The notes beneath the pieces are model-generated. The model worked only from the letters and a program-made list of their open reading frames with translations. It was not told the origin of the DNA and did no database searches. Shown here one piece after another: positions 28,183 through 38,002 of a stretch of 64,000 nucleotides of DNA; the first letter of the stretch is position 1; each line of letters begins with the position of its first letter. The stretch comes from Gammaproteobacteria bacterium (GTDB lineage Bacteria > Pseudomonadota > Gammaproteobacteria > Nitrococcales > Nitrococcaceae), in NCBI GenBank assembly GCA_030433275.1, contig JAUILK010000011.1:17596-81595 (forward strand). Reading direction: 5' to 3'. The translations under genes and the position numbers were made by a program.

Positions 28183-29187
28183 ATGCAGCATTCCGACCCG
28201 ATCAGCGTCGTCGGCGCGGGCTCTTGGGGAACCGCTCTCGCACTGGTTCTCGCACGCAACGGTTACCGCGTTTACCTCTGGGGTCATAACCCCGAGTACA
28301 TACAACGCATGTCGCGGGAGCGCATCAACCCCCGCTATCTCCCGGATGCACCGTTCCCAGCCGAGCTGCAACCGGTCGCCGAACTGGAAGTCGCCCTACG
28401 TGACGTGCGGGAGGTGCTGGTGGTGGTCCCCAGCGCCGTCTTCAATCGGGTGCTCGAACAAATGGCGCCACTGCTTGCCGAGCAAGCCCGAATCACCTGG
28501 GCAACCAAAGGACTCGATGCCGATACGGGAAACCCTTTGCATTGCACGGCCGAGCGCCTTTTGCCGGGGCGTCCCCTGGCCGTGCTCTCGGGTCCGAGTT
28601 TCGCGCGAGAGGTCGCCCAAGGGCTCCCGACCGCTGTCACCATAGCCTCACGAAACTCAGCATTCGCCCAGGAAATTGCCAGTGCCTTTCATAACGAGAC
28701 CTTCCGTGTCTATACCAGCAACGACGTGCTCGGAGTGGAACTCGGGGGTGCGGTGAAAAACGTGCTGGCCATTGCCACCGGCATTGCCGACGGACTCGGC
28801 ATGGGCGCCAATGCCCGAGCAGGTCTCATTACACGCGGCCTGGCCGAACTGCGCCGCCTTGGCCAAGCGATGCAGGCCCGTTCAGAAACTTTCATGGGAC
28901 TTTCCGGCATGGGGGATCTCATACTGACGTGCACCGACGATCAATCCCGCAATCGCCGAATGGGCCTTGCCATAGGCCGGGGTCTACCGGTCGCGCAGGC
29001 CTTGCGGCAAATCGGACAAACCGTGGAGGGCCTGCAAACCACTGCAGACGTCCACCGCTTGGCAAAGCGAAAGGGCGTCGAGATGCCCATTTGCGAGCAG
29101 GTTCATCTGGTCCTGTCGCACCAACTCACCGCAAAGATGGCCGCCGCCAACCTGATGCTCCGAGAACGCAAGTCAGAACTGGATTGA
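28183..29187 (+). CDS. gpsA: Glycerol-3-phosphate dehydrogenase (NAD(P)+)
   Basis: Makes sn-glycerol-3-phosphate for phospholipids. The 334-residue protein has the Rossmann motif VVGAGSWGTALA, GPSFAREVAQGLPTAVT, the catalytic Lys in GGAVKNVLAIATGI, and GLSGMGDLILTC. The ATG at 28183 is chosen because the Rossmann fold begins ten residues in; the frame is open upstream across secB without family-like sequence. Confidence 0.96.
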   Translation: MQHSDPISVVGAGSWGTALALVLARNGYRVYLWGHNPEYIQRMSRERINPRYLPDAPFPAELQPVAELEVALRDVREVLVVVPSAVFNRVLEQMAPLLAEQARITWATKGLDADTGNPLHCTAERLLPGRPLAVLSGPSFAREVAQGLPTAVTIASRNSAFAQEIASAFHNETFRVYTSNDVLGVELGGAVKNVLAIATGIADGLGMGANARAGLITRGLAELRRLGQAMQARSETFMGLSGMGDLILTCTDDQSRNRRMGLAIGRGLPVAQALRQIGQTVEGLQTTADVHRLAKRKGVEMPICEQVHLVLSHQLTAKMAAANLMLRERKSELD

Positions 29188-29234
29188 AGGCAATGTGCCC
29201 TTTTGTATTGCGGGGCAATGGCTACCGGAGCTTG

Positions 29235-29744
29235 CTACAACGGCTTCTGCGTTCCGGCAAAACCGAACTGCCGCCAGGCCTCGAAAACGGTAACGGCTAC
29301 GGCATTGGAGAGATTGAGACTGCGGTTCCCAGGCACCATCGGCAGACGCAAAACGGTTTTTGGATCGAAGGCATCAAGCAGGTTTTGTGGTAGACCGCGG
29401 CTTTCAGAACCAAACAATAAAGCGTCACCGGGCTGAAAACGAACCGCGTGAAAAAGCCGCCGCGCGCCGGCGGCAAAAGCGAATATCCGCATCGGCTGCA
29501 CCGCGTGGCAGAAAGCGGCATAGTCGGCATGCTCTGCTACCCGAACGTATTCCCGATAATCCAATCCCGCGCGGCGCAAGCGCCGATCGTCCATATAGAA
29601 ACCAAGCGGGTGAATCAAATGCAACCGCATACCGGTATTAGCACAGAGCCGGATCACGTTGCCCGTGTTAGCGGGAATCTCCGGTTCGAACAGGACGACC
29701 TCCAGCAAGGAGGTGTTTTCAACGGCATGCTTGCGTTCCATCAT
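29235..29744 (-). CDS. trmL: tRNA (cytidine/uridine-34 2'-O)-methyltransferase
   Basis: A SPOUT methyltransferase that 2'-O-methylates the wobble base of certain leucine tRNAs. The 169-residue protein has [30 protein letters not shown] and the knot segment [20 protein letters not shown]. Its ATG overlaps the stop of the upstream DUF99 gene (ATGA), showing translational coupling. Convergent with gpsA. Confidence 0.94.
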   Translation of the reverse strand: MMERKHAVENTSLLEVVLFEPEIPANTGNVIRLCANTGMRLHLIHPLGFYMDDRRLRRAGLDYREYVRVAEHADYAAFCHAVQPMRIFAFAAGARRLFHAVRFQPGDALLFGSESRGLPQNLLDAFDPKTVLRLPMVPGNRSLNLSNAVAVTVFEAWRQFGFAGTQKPL

Positions 29745-30307
29745 ACTCGTTGTTTAGACCACCCGCCGGCGAGCGCGCTAGCAATAAGATGAGCGGTACG
29801 TAACGGCTCCGGGATCCGGCTGTGCAAGCCAAAGCGCTTGAGTATGTCCTGCGCCTGCACCAACGTCAGCCCTACGCGTTGGACATAAACCGTGCCCAGT
29901 GGCTCCATGGGCCCCAGCCGTTCGATGAGTTGCCATTTCCGCCGCCCGCCCGACACCCGCTGTAACAAGGCTTCCCGGATAGCCGGCCAATTCGGCCTGT
30001 GTCGAGCGACGACCAACACCGGGAGCCCGAGCGCTTCGGCCAACTGCCGGACATCGACCACATTAAAGCCGGCCAACGCCACCCCTTGCAGCAAAATGCA
30101 CTGCAGTTGCGGCGCAAAGCGCGATTCCCGCACCATCCGCACCAGCTCCCGGGTGGCGTTAGCACCGTCGCGACGAACCCGTCCAGATAAAACCCCCTCT
30201 AGCCGGGCTCCGCTGAAAACAGCACCAACAACGGTCACATCGCCGCGATACTCTCTCGCGAACGGGGCGTCGTCAAAACCAACCATGTGCGATAACCGTC
30301 CCGGCAC
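29741..30307 (-). CDS. DUF99 family protein (endonuclease V-related fold)
   Basis: A 188-residue protein matching the DUF99 pattern: GFDDAPF at the N-terminus, [43 protein letters not shown] and [14 protein letters not shown]99 is best known from archaea and is distantly related to endonuclease V, but no activity is established to my knowledge. It overlaps trmL by 4 bp, suggesting shared expression with a tRNA-modifying enzyme. Confidence 0.8.
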   Translation of the reverse strand: MPGRLSHMVGFDDAPFAREYRGDVTVVGAVFSGARLEGVLSGRVRRDGANATRELVRMVRESRFAPQLQCILLQGVALAGFNVVDVRQLAEALGLPVLVVARHRPNWPAIREALLQRVSGGRRKWQLIERLGPMEPLGTVYVQRVGLTLVQAQDILKRFGLHSRIPEPLRTAHLIASALAGGWSKQRV

Positions 30308-30379
30308 CTTGCGCCACCTCTAATGCGAAGAGCCGTCCCTGCGGCAAGCATCCACCCCAGCGGCGACCGCAAAGTCATA

Positions 30380-31243
30380 CTAGGCGCTCGGAACAGCGGC
30401 TGCCTCCCCACGGGCAATGGGACGGCTCGGATCTCTTATCCACTCGCTCCAGGAACCGGGGTAGAGCCGCATCCCGGACCACCCTGCATACTCCAATGCT
30501 AAAACGTGATGACACGCCGTAACACCCGAGCCGCACATCGCGACCAACTCGGCGGCACCGCCGGTTGCCAGTAGCTCGCTCCAGACCACTCGCAACGAGT
30601 GCGGATCGAGGAAACGGCCATCCGGGCCTAAATTGTCAGGGAAGGGCCGATTGTAAGCCCCTGGGATATGTCCGGCGACCGGATCGATGGGCTCCACATC
30701 GCCCCGAAACCGTTCGACGACCCGAGCATCGATGATCCGATAGCACGTGCGCTCACGGGAGAGAGTATCGACATCGATCGTCGGCATCACCCCGGCTCGA
30801 CCCTGGAAATCGGCCAACCGTTGCTGCGGTCTAGCACGGCTGATCGGATAACCCAGCGCCTGCCAGGCGAGGAAGCCACCGTCGAGAACCGCCACGGCTT
30901 CATGACCCAGCCAGCGCAATAGCCACCACAATCGGGCAGCAATGGCACCGGGACCGGCATCGTAAGCCACCACCTGGGTGGCATTGCCAATCCCTTGGCC
31001 CGCGAGCCAATGCATGAGAGCGTTGGCATCCGGAAGCGGATGACGGCCGCTGTGTGCCGTGGTCGGGCCGGATAGATCTTGCTCGAGGTGCGCGTAGTGC
31101 GCACCTGGAATGTGCGCCATCGCATAGGCGCGAGGACCGGCTTCCTCGTCGGTCAAATCGAAGCGGCAGTCAATAACGGACCAAGCAGGATCGGCGAGAT
31201 GCTCAGCCAAGGCACTGACCGGAATCAATGTATTCCAGACCAT
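30380..31243 (-). CDS. sseA: 3-mercaptopyruvate/thiosulfate sulfurtransferase
   Basis: A 287-residue two-domain rhodanese. The N-terminal, non-catalytic domain has WSVIDCRFDL and GHIPGAHYAHLE-like elements; the C-terminal domain carries catalytic Cys237 in CGSGVTAC. The CGSGVTA loop is typical of 3-mercaptopyruvate sulfurtransferases rather than thiosulfate rhodaneses. The ATG at 31243 follows AAGGGAG; the open frame upstream to 31291 lacks family-like sequence. Confidence 0.9.
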   Translation of the reverse strand: MVWNTLIPVSALAEHLADPAWSVIDCRFDLTDEEAGPRAYAMAHIPGAHYAHLEQDLSGPTTAHSGRHPLPDANALMHWLAGQGIGNATQVVAYDAGPGAIAARLWWLLRWLGHEAVAVLDGGFLAWQALGYPISRARPQQRLADFQGRAGVMPTIDVDTLSRERTCYRIIDARVVERFRGDVEPIDPVAGHIPGAYNRPFPDNLGPDGRFLDPHSLRVVWSELLATGGAAELVAMCGSGVTACHHVLALEYAGWSGMRLYPGSWSEWIRDPSRPIARGEAAAVPSA

Positions 31244-31376
31244 TTTGCGCTCCCTTTGCGGCCGAACCCGGCAACAAACACGCCGGTACACAACGCCATA
31301 CGGCCATCACCCGACGGCCAGTTGCGGAATCGCGAGCCCATGCTCGCTTCCAACATTCGTTGCGCACCCAGTTCCA

Positions 31377-32774
31377 TCAAACACTGAGTTGCAGCTCTTT
31401 GATTTTTCGGGTCAACGTATTACGGCCCCAGCCAAGCAAACGCGCGGCATCCTGTCGACGACCACCGGTGCGCCGTAGCGCAGCCTGAATGAGTACGCGC
31501 TCAAGCCTTGGCAGAGCGTCGGCCAGCGCACCGGGAGCCATCTCGCTGGCGCGTTGCTCGGCCCAGCAGGCCAGAAGAGACTCCCAATCGTTCGCGGTTT
31601 CAATCTGGCTGGGCTCGCTTCTAAGCTCGGCAGGCAAGTCTTCCAACTCTATGTCCTGGCTGCTGGCCATCACAGTGAGCCAGCGGCAGGTATTTTCCAG
31701 CTCCCGCACGTTGCCCGGCCAGGGTTGCTGCATGAAGTAACGTTCCACCGCCGGCGAGAGCTTCTTGGGCTCCACCTTGAGTTCGCGCGCAGCACGAATA
31801 AGGAAATGCTCTGCCAGAGCCGGAATATCGCTGCTGCGCTCGCGCAGAGGGCAGACGTGAATCCGAATCACATTCAGGCGATGGAAAAGATCTTCGCGAA
31901 ATAACCCCTCCTGAACCCCGCGCTTCAGATCCTGATGAGTTGCCGCGATAATCCGTACATCCACCCGCAAGGGGGTAAGCGCCCCCACCCGGTAAAATTC
32001 GCCGTCGGCCAGCACGCGTAGCAGCCGAGTCTGCAGCTCCGGTGGCATATCGCCAATCTCGTCGAGGAACAGCGTCCCACCATCGGCCTGTTCGAAGCGC
32101 CCCCGCCGACTCTGATGCGCGCCAGTAAAGGCGCCTTTCTCGTGGCCAAATAGCTCCGACTCCATAAGGTCTCGGGGAATGGCCGCCATGTTGAGCACGA
32201 TGAAGGGATTGTCGGCACGCGGGCTGTGTCGATGCAAGGCTCGCGCTACCAACTCCTTGCCCGTTCCCGACTCTCCATTAATCAGCACCGTAATGTTGGA
32301 ACGGGAGAGGCGCCCGATTGCGCGAAACACCTCCTGCATTGCCGGCGCTTCACCAATGATCTCCGGAGTGTAGCGGCGCGAGTAGCGGGTAGGGGCCGCC
32401 GCCCGAGCGGCAGCGATGGCACGCCGAACCAGAGCGACCGCGTCGTCCGTGTCGAAAGGCTTGGGCAGATACTCGAATGCCCCCCCCTGATAAGCAGCGA
32501 CTGCGGCGTCCAGATCCGAGTGGGCTGTGATTACGATCACCGGCAATTGCGGCCAACGCTCGTGCACATCTCGCAACAGCGCCAAACCATCTGGACTCGG
32601 CATCCGGATATCGGTTATGAGAACATCAGGTCGGCTCCGATCGAACGCAGCCAGTGCCTCGCGGCCGCTCTCAAAAGGAACGGCCTGCATCCCAGCTTTT
32701 TCCAAAGCGCGGGTGAGCACCCAGCGAATGGAGCGATCGTCATCAACCACCCAGATACGCGGCAACTCACTCAT
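31377..32774 (-). CDS. ntrC: Nitrogen regulatory response regulator NtrC
   Basis: A sigma-54 activator of about 465 residues: receiver domain with Asp55 in [12 protein letters not shown]+ domain with Walker A GESGTGKE, the sigma-54-contacting loop GAFTGA and LFLDEIGD, and a C-terminal Fis-type helix-turn-helix ([22 protein letters not shown]). Start chosen at 32774 ([13 protein letters not shown]), which follows an AGGA and overlaps the ntrB stop. Confidence 0.96.
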   Translation of the reverse strand: MSELPRIWVVDDDRSIRWVLTRALEKAGMQAVPFESGREALAAFDRSRPDVLITDIRMPSPDGLALLRDVHERWPQLPVIVITAHSDLDAAVAAYQGGAFEYLPKPFDTDDAVALVRRAIAAARAAAPTRYSRRYTPEIIGEAPAMQEVFRAIGRLSRSNITVLINGESGTGKELVARALHRHSPRADNPFIVLNMAAIPRDLMESELFGHEKGAFTGAHQSRRGRFEQADGGTLFLDEIGDMPPELQTRLLRVLADGEFYRVGALTPLRVDVRIIAATHQDLKRGVQEGLFREDLFHRLNVIRIHVCPLRERSSDIPALAEHFLIRAARELKVEPKKLSPAVERYFMQQPWPGNVRELENTCRWLTVMASSQDIELEDLPAELRSEPSQIETANDWESLLACWAEQRASEMAPGALADALPRLERVLIQAALRRTGGRRQDAARLLGWGRNTLTRKIKELQLSV

Positions 32775-33825
32775 TGTGTTCCTCGATCGGCAACCATACG
32801 GTGAACACCGTGTGCCCCGGTTCACTCGTGCATTCGATGAGCCCACCGTGTTGGTAAAGCAGCGTCTGAGCGATGCTTAGGCCAATCCCTCGGCCCTGTG
32901 CGCGATCGCTAGCCACTGGATAGAAGATCGTGTCCTGGCGCTCCACCGGAATTCCGCAGCCATCGTCAATGACTTTGATGCAGGCCACCAACCGATGCTC
33001 CGCCTCTCCGATCGTAAAACGGCGTTGCGCACGAGTGTACAATGTGATAAGACCAGTTTCACCGACCGCCTGGAGCGCATTTCGCACCAGATTGAGCAGC
33101 ACCTGAATGAGTTGATCCGGCGCCGCCTGGAGGAGCGGAATGCTCGGATCGTAGTCGCGCACGATCGACACCCCCGTGGGGGCTTCGGCCTGAACCAGAT
33201 GCCGAACATGCTCTAGCACTTGGTGAATATTGGTGGGGCAATGGCGTCCACGAGCATCGGGGCCAAGCAAGCCGTCCACTAGGGCGCGCAAGCGATCGGC
33301 CTCCCTGATAATCACTTGCGTGTATTCCTGCTGGCCTGGCTCGAGCAACTCCTGCTGGAGCAACTGGGCCGCTCCGCGCAGCCCGCCAAGTGGATTTTTG
33401 ATCTCATGGGCCAGATTGCGGATGAGCTCACGGATGGCGCGATTCTGTGCAATAAGCTGGTTTTCCCGGGAGATCCTCAGATGATGATCCAGTTGGTCCA
33501 ACTCCAAGAGGATGCGCCCGTGCGCCAGCGGCGTGATAGCGCAATTGACAGTCACCGTGCGCCCGCTGCCGACAACGATACGGTGTTCACGTTGCGTGTA
33601 AGCGCCCTGCCGCTCCAGCGCCAATCCAATACCCCGCTCGAGGGTAACAAGGCTCGGCACCATTCGCGCGAGCTCTATACCGATCGCCTGACGGGCACTG
33701 ATCTGCAGCAAACCCTCGGCCGCGGGGTTGAGATAGCACACGGTGCGATCACGCTCGAGCAACACGACACTTGTGCTCAGCAGCCCCAGCATTTGATCGC
33801 CGATCGGAGTCAAACTCTTATTCAT
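32767..33825 (-). CDS. ntrB: Nitrogen sensor histidine kinase NtrB
   Basis: Phosphorylates and dephosphorylates NtrC under PII control. About 352 residues: PAS domain (about 10-80), dimerisation/phospho-acceptor domain with His140 in NLAHEIKNPLGG, and an ATPase domain with DDGCGIP and GRGIGLSIAQTLL. No transmembrane segment, as expected for cytoplasmic NtrB. ntrC overlaps its end. ATGs at 33825, 33834 and 33852 are possible starts. Confidence 0.95.
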   Translation of the reverse strand: MNKSLTPIGDQMLGLLSTSVVLLERDRTVCYLNPAAEGLLQISARQAIGIELARMVPSLVTLERGIGLALERQGAYTQREHRIVVGSGRTVTVNCAITPLAHGRILLELDQLDHHLRISRENQLIAQNRAIRELIRNLAHEIKNPLGGLRGAAQLLQQELLEPGQQEYTQVIIREADRLRALVDGLLGPDARGRHCPTNIHQVLEHVRHLVQAEAPTGVSIVRDYDPSIPLLQAAPDQLIQVLLNLVRNALQAVGETGLITLYTRAQRRFTIGEAEHRLVACIKVIDDGCGIPVERQDTIFYPVASDRAQGRGIGLSIAQTLLYQHGGLIECTSEPGHTVFTVWLPIEEHNE

Positions 33826-33952
33826 GCTCAGCATTGACCGCCCACAGGCCAAAGTCCATCCTGCACCCTCGCGAGTCCACGCGGGCTCTAGAGGGATCTT
33901 TCGTTCACCCTTGCCCCAGGGAGCCAGCCGTTAACCACGCCCTTGTTTGGTG

Positions 33953-34498
33953 CTATAGCCGGCGAGGCGGTTTATTGGCCGGAATATTCACGGAAGGGCG
34001 ATGCATATAGAAGGTAACGGGATCGGCTCGCGCAACAGCCTCGCCCCCTTTGTCCTCGATTACAGCGCCGATTGTATGCGTGCCCCGCTCGACCTCGTAG
34101 AGTTCGGCTGTAGCGCCGTTAAGCGCAGCCGTATCCACCAGCTGGCCATCCAACAATATCCGAATACGATCCCCGGCGCGCAATTCAGGCTCGATCCTAA
34201 AACGCACGACCACAGTACCCGGATTGTTGCGGACAGTGGCCTCAGCGTGCGGCTCAACGATGCCAAACTGCGCGTAGCCTTTCGTCTCCGAGCTCGTCTG
34301 GGGCGCGGTAGAAGGCGCTTCTTCAACCGGCGGCAAGCTAATTACCGGCGGTTGCTCCAAATCCAACCGCTTGGCACCGGCATGCGGGTTATCGGAGAAA
34401 TGCACCCCCTCATTCTCATCCGTCCACTTGTACACGACGGCCCCAACGGGCAGCGCCGCTAACAGAAACAGCACGGCACTTGCCACAAATTGCTTCAT
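33953..34498 (-). CDS. Exported DUF4124 domain protein
   Basis: A 181-residue protein with an N-terminal signal peptide (MKQFVASAVLFLLAALPVGA) followed at once by the DUF4124 motif VYKWTDENEGVHFSDNPH, a Pro/Ser/Thr-rich linker and a C-terminal domain that looks like an immunoglobulin-type fold (RIRILLDGQLVDTAALNG, GTHTIGAVIEDKGG). Function unknown. It sits between glnA and ntrB on the same strand. Confidence 0.82.
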   Translation of the reverse strand: MKQFVASAVLFLLAALPVGAVVYKWTDENEGVHFSDNPHAGAKRLDLEQPPVISLPPVEEAPSTAPQTSSETKGYAQFGIVEPHAEATVRNNPGTVVVRFRIEPELRAGDRIRILLDGQLVDTAALNGATAELYEVERGTHTIGAVIEDKGGEAVARADPVTFYMHRPSVNIPANKPPRRL

Positions 34499-34663
34499 TC
34501 CGCCACCACTCCAAGAGTCTTAATGGGGTCGTTTGATCGTTCTGTAACGGCCGCCGCCCAGGCCTACTTAACATGTTATCCAATCACATTTTCGGGCTGA
34601 CCGGTTCCCTCACCTCAACCACGCCCTCTCTCGCGCAATCGGCCCAACAGCCAACTTGAAAGC

Positions 34664-34682
34664 GCTGAAGGGCCGCTTCAGC
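34664..34682 (-). terminator. Hairpin directly after glnA stop
   Basis: A perfect 7-bp stem GCTGAAG/CTTCAGC with a 5-nt loop starts right after the glnA stop codon. The run of T after it is weak, so it may be a partial terminator or an mRNA 3'-end stabiliser. Confidence 0.5.
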
Positions 34683-36098
34683 TTAAACGCTGTAATACAT
34701 ATCGAACTCGACAGGATGCGTTGTCATCCGCAGGCGCTGGACTTCATCCATCTTCAGCGCCAAGTACCCATCGATGGCATCATCGGTAAATACACCACCG
34801 GCTTTGAGAAACGCACGATCCTGATCCAGGGCCTGCAGCGCTTCCTCCAGGGAAAACGCCACTTTGGGGATTTCCTTTTCCTCCTCCGGGGGCAGATCGT
34901 AGAGATCCTTGTCCATGGCATCACCCGGATGAATTCTGTTTTGAATCCCATCCAGCCCAGCCATCAACATGGCCGCAAAAGCGAAGTACGGGTTCGCGGT
35001 AGCATCCGGGAACCGCACCTCGATGCGCCGCGCTTTGGGATTTGAGACCCATGGGATGCGGATCGAGGCCGAGCGATTACGAGCGGAGTAGGCCAACAGC
35101 ACGGGCGCCTCGAAACCGGGCACCAAACGTTTGTAGCTGTTAGTGGCCGCGTTGGTGAACGCATTCAACGCCTTGGCGTGCCGAATGATGCCGCCGATAT
35201 AGTACAGCGCCATCTCGGACAAACCACCGTAGCGGTCACCGGCGAACAGGGTCTCACCAAGCTTGGCGATGGATTGATGCACATGGCAACCGTTGCCGTT
35301 ATCCCCCACCAAAGGCTTGGGCATAAAAGTCGCTGTCTTACCGAAAGCGGCCGCGACATTGTGCACGCAGTACTTATACGCTTGCAGTTCGTCGGCTTTT
35401 TTGACCAAGGTAGCAAACTTGGTGCCGATCTCGCCCTGGCCGGCCGTTGCGACCTCGTGATGGTGCACCTCGGTAACCAACCCCATCTCGGCCATGGCCT
35501 GGCACATGGCGCCACGGATATCGTGCAGCGCATCAACCGGTGGCACGGGGAAATACCCCCCCTTAATTCCCGGACGGTGCCCCATATTGCCGTCCGGATA
35601 GATTCGCTCCGAATTCCAGCGCGCCTCTTCGGAGTCCACCTTGCAAAAGCTGCCGCTGATATCGGCGCCCCAGCGGACATCATCGAAGATAAAGAACTCG
35701 GCCTCCGGGCCGAAGTAAGCCGCATCGCCGATGCCGGTGGCTTTCAAATAGGCCTCGGCCCGCCGCGCCAGGGAACGGGGATCACGCTCGTAGCCTTGCA
35801 TGGTGCTTGGCTCGATGACATCACAAATGAGATTGAGCGTTGTCTCATCGAAGAAAGGGTCAAGTACTGCCGTGGCAGGATCCGGCAGCAAAATCATGTC
35901 GGACTCCTGGATACCCTTCCAACCGGAGATCGAAGAGCCATCGAACATTTTACCGCTTTCGAAGAGATCCTCATCGACGCAGTGCGAGGGAAGGGTGAGA
36001 TGCTGCCATTTGCCGCGCGTGTCCGTAAATCGCAGATCCACGAACTTGACCTCTTTGTCCTTGACCATCTTCAGCGCGTCATCAGGTGTACGAACCAT
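34683..36098 (-). CDS. glnA: Glutamine synthetase, type I
   Basis: Makes glutamine from glutamate and ammonia. The 471-residue protein has the GSI landmarks: [39 protein letters not shown] and [13 protein letters not shown]. Tyr400 in LYDLPPEE is the adenylylation site, so control by GlnE is expected. GGAGG lies 7 nt before the ATG. A sigma-54 promoter lies upstream and ntrBC downstream. Confidence 0.97.
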   Translation of the reverse strand: MVRTPDDALKMVKDKEVKFVDLRFTDTRGKWQHLTLPSHCVDEDLFESGKMFDGSSISGWKGIQESDMILLPDPATAVLDPFFDETTLNLICDVIEPSTMQGYERDPRSLARRAEAYLKATGIGDAAYFGPEAEFFIFDDVRWGADISGSFCKVDSEEARWNSERIYPDGNMGHRPGIKGGYFPVPPVDALHDIRGAMCQAMAEMGLVTEVHHHEVATAGQGEIGTKFATLVKKADELQAYKYCVHNVAAAFGKTATFMPKPLVGDNGNGCHVHQSIAKLGETLFAGDRYGGLSEMALYYIGGIIRHAKALNAFTNAATNSYKRLVPGFEAPVLLAYSARNRSASIRIPWVSNPKARRIEVRFPDATANPYFAFAAMLMAGLDGIQNRIHPGDAMDKDLYDLPPEEEKEIPKVAFSLEEALQALDQDRAFLKAGGVFTDDAIDGYLALKMDEVQRLRMTTHPVEFDMYYSV

Positions 36099-36164
36099 TA
36101 ATCGACCTCCACGGTGAATGCTGCATAGATTTACAGATCATCCAAGAATTCGCCCAAAATTAGG

Positions 36165-36179
36165 GCATGAATCGTGCCA
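36165..36179 (-). promoter_or_regulatory. Sigma-54 promoter of glnA
   Basis: On the minus strand the sequence TGGCACGATTCATGC matches the -24/-12 consensus TGGCACG-N4-TTGC with one change (A for the first T of TTGC) and exact GG-to-GC spacing. It lies about 67 bp before the glnA ATG, placing transcription start near 36153. The ntrBC genes downstream encode the expected activator. Confidence 0.8.
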
Positions 36180-36264
36180 TATACCAAAAACCCGCCGCCC
36201 CAGCGTCACCTCTAGCAATCGCTGCGGTTACGGCAAGGCATCGCCGCCCACAATAGAACCAAAC

Positions 36265-36310
36265 TGGTGCAAAAAAACCATCAAACGCACCAATATTGGG
36301 CTTATGCACC
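36265..36310 (-). promoter_or_regulatory. Putative NtrC enhancer sites upstream of glnA
   Basis: Several half-sites of the NtrC element GCACC-N5-GGTGC cluster here: GGTGC at 36266-36270, GCACC-AATAT-TGGGC at 36287-36301 (8 of 10 positions) and TGCACC at 36305-36310. They lie about 90-135 bp upstream of the sigma-54 site, a normal enhancer distance. None is a perfect palindrome. Confidence 0.5.
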
Positions 36311-36345
36311 AAACTCGCTCAATTTTTCAAACACCCACCCGTTCA

Positions 36346-36918
36346 TCAATGCCGACGACAACCACCACCGGTGGCGACGAGCGTGGCGTCGGTGTAGTGT
36401 CGCAAAACACGACGGGCAAACGCGCTGTCCGTCTCGAGTGAAAGCTCAGCCGCCTGCAGCGCCGTCATAGCAGGGGCGTCATTTTGCTGCCGAACGGCGC
36501 GCAACACATCCATCAGCACAACAAAGGTATGCGCCAAAGCATGGAAAAGCTCGGCGCTATCGGCATACGGTGCGCCGGCCAAATCATCGTAGGCCGAGCG
36601 CCCGAGATCGACGAAATAGCTCAACCCCACCCGGCGGCGCTCCGCCTGCTCTGGAAACAACCCAGCGAAGATGAGGCACTGATCGCCGACTTCCTGCAGA
36701 CTATCGCGGCGCACCCGACCCCGATTCAACAGGCCGTGCAGAAACTTGAGAGCCAGAACCGATCGCATCAACTCCGGACGCCGCAAATAGCGCATGAGCA
36801 AAAACACGAGATAGCTTTCGCGCTGCTCATCGAGCGCGCACTCGGCACGGCAAGCCGCCTCGGTCACCACACGATGCCACACCGCCATGGCACTCGGCTC
36901 AAGGATCAACCGGCTCAT
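36346..36918 (-). CDS. Conserved-looking hypothetical cytoplasmic protein
   Basis: I do not recognise this 190-residue protein. It is almost wholly helical in appearance, Arg- and Leu-rich, with no signal peptide or transmembrane segment. Notable segments are QRESYLVFLLMRYLRRPEL, KFLHGLLNRGR, QCLIFAGLFPEQAERRRV and YFVDLGRSAYDDL. The ATG at 36918 follows GGAGG with 6 nt spacing, so translation is credible; the open frame extends upstream to 36945 without such a site. It lies upstream of glnA on the same strand and divergent from glyQ. Confidence 0.75.
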   Translation of the reverse strand: MSRLILEPSAMAVWHRVVTEAACRAECALDEQRESYLVFLLMRYLRRPELMRSVLALKFLHGLLNRGRVRRDSLQEVGDQCLIFAGLFPEQAERRRVGLSYFVDLGRSAYDDLAGAPYADSAELFHALAHTFVVLMDVLRAVRQQNDAPAMTALQAAELSLETDSAFARRVLRHYTDATLVATGGGCRRH

Positions 36919-37101
36919 CACCCACCTCCCGATTTTACCAACCACTCATATCTATATAGGGTATCGGCGCGCCGGGGGAAATATTTGCGAATTTGGCCGC
37001 TTACATCGTGTGAACTAGACCCACTATAATCCGATACTTAGTGCAGCCATCAGGAAAATTGCGCTGCAACCAAATCCAGGGACTGAAACAACGAGCCGAG
37101 C

Positions 37102-37998
37102 ATGATAACTTTTCAAGAGCTGATCTTCGCGCTACAACGCTACTGGGCACAACGCGGATGTGTAATATTGCAGCCACTCGACATGGAGGTGGGTGCGGGC
37201 ACATTCCATCCGGCGACCTTTCTGCGCGCGCTCGGCCCCGAGCCCTGGTACGCCGCCTATGTCCAACCCTCCCGCCGTCCTCAAGATGGCCGCTACGGCG
37301 ACAACCCTAACCGACTGCAACACTACTATCAGTTTCAGGTCGTACTCAAACCCTCTCCTGCAGACATCCAAGAGCAGTACCTCGGATCGCTTGAGGCACT
37401 TGGCGTTGATCTCACCGTCCACGATATTCGTTTTGTCGAGGATGACTGGGAATCGCCCACGCTCGGCGCCTGGGGGCTGGGCTGGGAAGTCTGGCTCAAT
37501 GGCATGGAAATCACCCAGTTCACCTACTTCCAGCAAGTGGGCAGTCTGGACTGCCGACCGGTGACAGGGGAGATCACCTATGGGCTCGAGCGCATAGCCA
37601 TGTATCTACAAAACAAGGAGAGCGTATTCGATCTGATCTGGACTACGGGTCCCACAGGCTCGGTGTCATACGGTGACGTATTCCTGCAGAACGAACGGGA
37701 AATGTCAGAATATAATTTCGAGCAGGCTGGCGTCGATGCCCTATTCAACTGGTTCGACGTCTGCGAGCTTGAGAGCAAGCGGCTAGTAGAACTCGGACTA
37801 CCGCTGCCGGCCTACGAGATGGCGCTGAAAGCCTCACACACTTTCAATTTGCTGGAAGCGCGTCACGCGGTATCGGTAACCGAACGCCAGGGCTACATAC
37901 TGCGTCTGCGGGCCCGTGCGCGTGCCGTGGCCGAAGCCTACTTCGCATCCCGCGAGGCACTGGGCTTTCCCCTGCTCGATGTAACCAAGGAAGGCTAG
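37102..37998 (+). CDS. glyQ: Glycyl-tRNA synthetase alpha subunit
   Basis: Catalytic subunit of the bacterial alpha2beta2 glycyl-tRNA synthetase. The 298-residue protein has [36 protein letters not shown] and [15 protein letters not shown]. glyS follows after 4 bp. Confidence 0.98.
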   Translation: MITFQELIFALQRYWAQRGCVILQPLDMEVGAGTFHPATFLRALGPEPWYAAYVQPSRRPQDGRYGDNPNRLQHYYQFQVVLKPSPADIQEQYLGSLEALGVDLTVHDIRFVEDDWESPTLGAWGLGWEVWLNGMEITQFTYFQQVGSLDCRPVTGEITYGLERIAMYLQNKESVFDLIWTTGPTGSVSYGDVFLQNEREMSEYNFEQAGVDALFNWFDVCELESKRLVELGLPLPAYEMALKASHTFNLLEARHAVSVTERQGYILRLRARARAVAEAYFASREALGFPLLDVTKEG

Positions 37999-38002
37999 AA
38001 GC

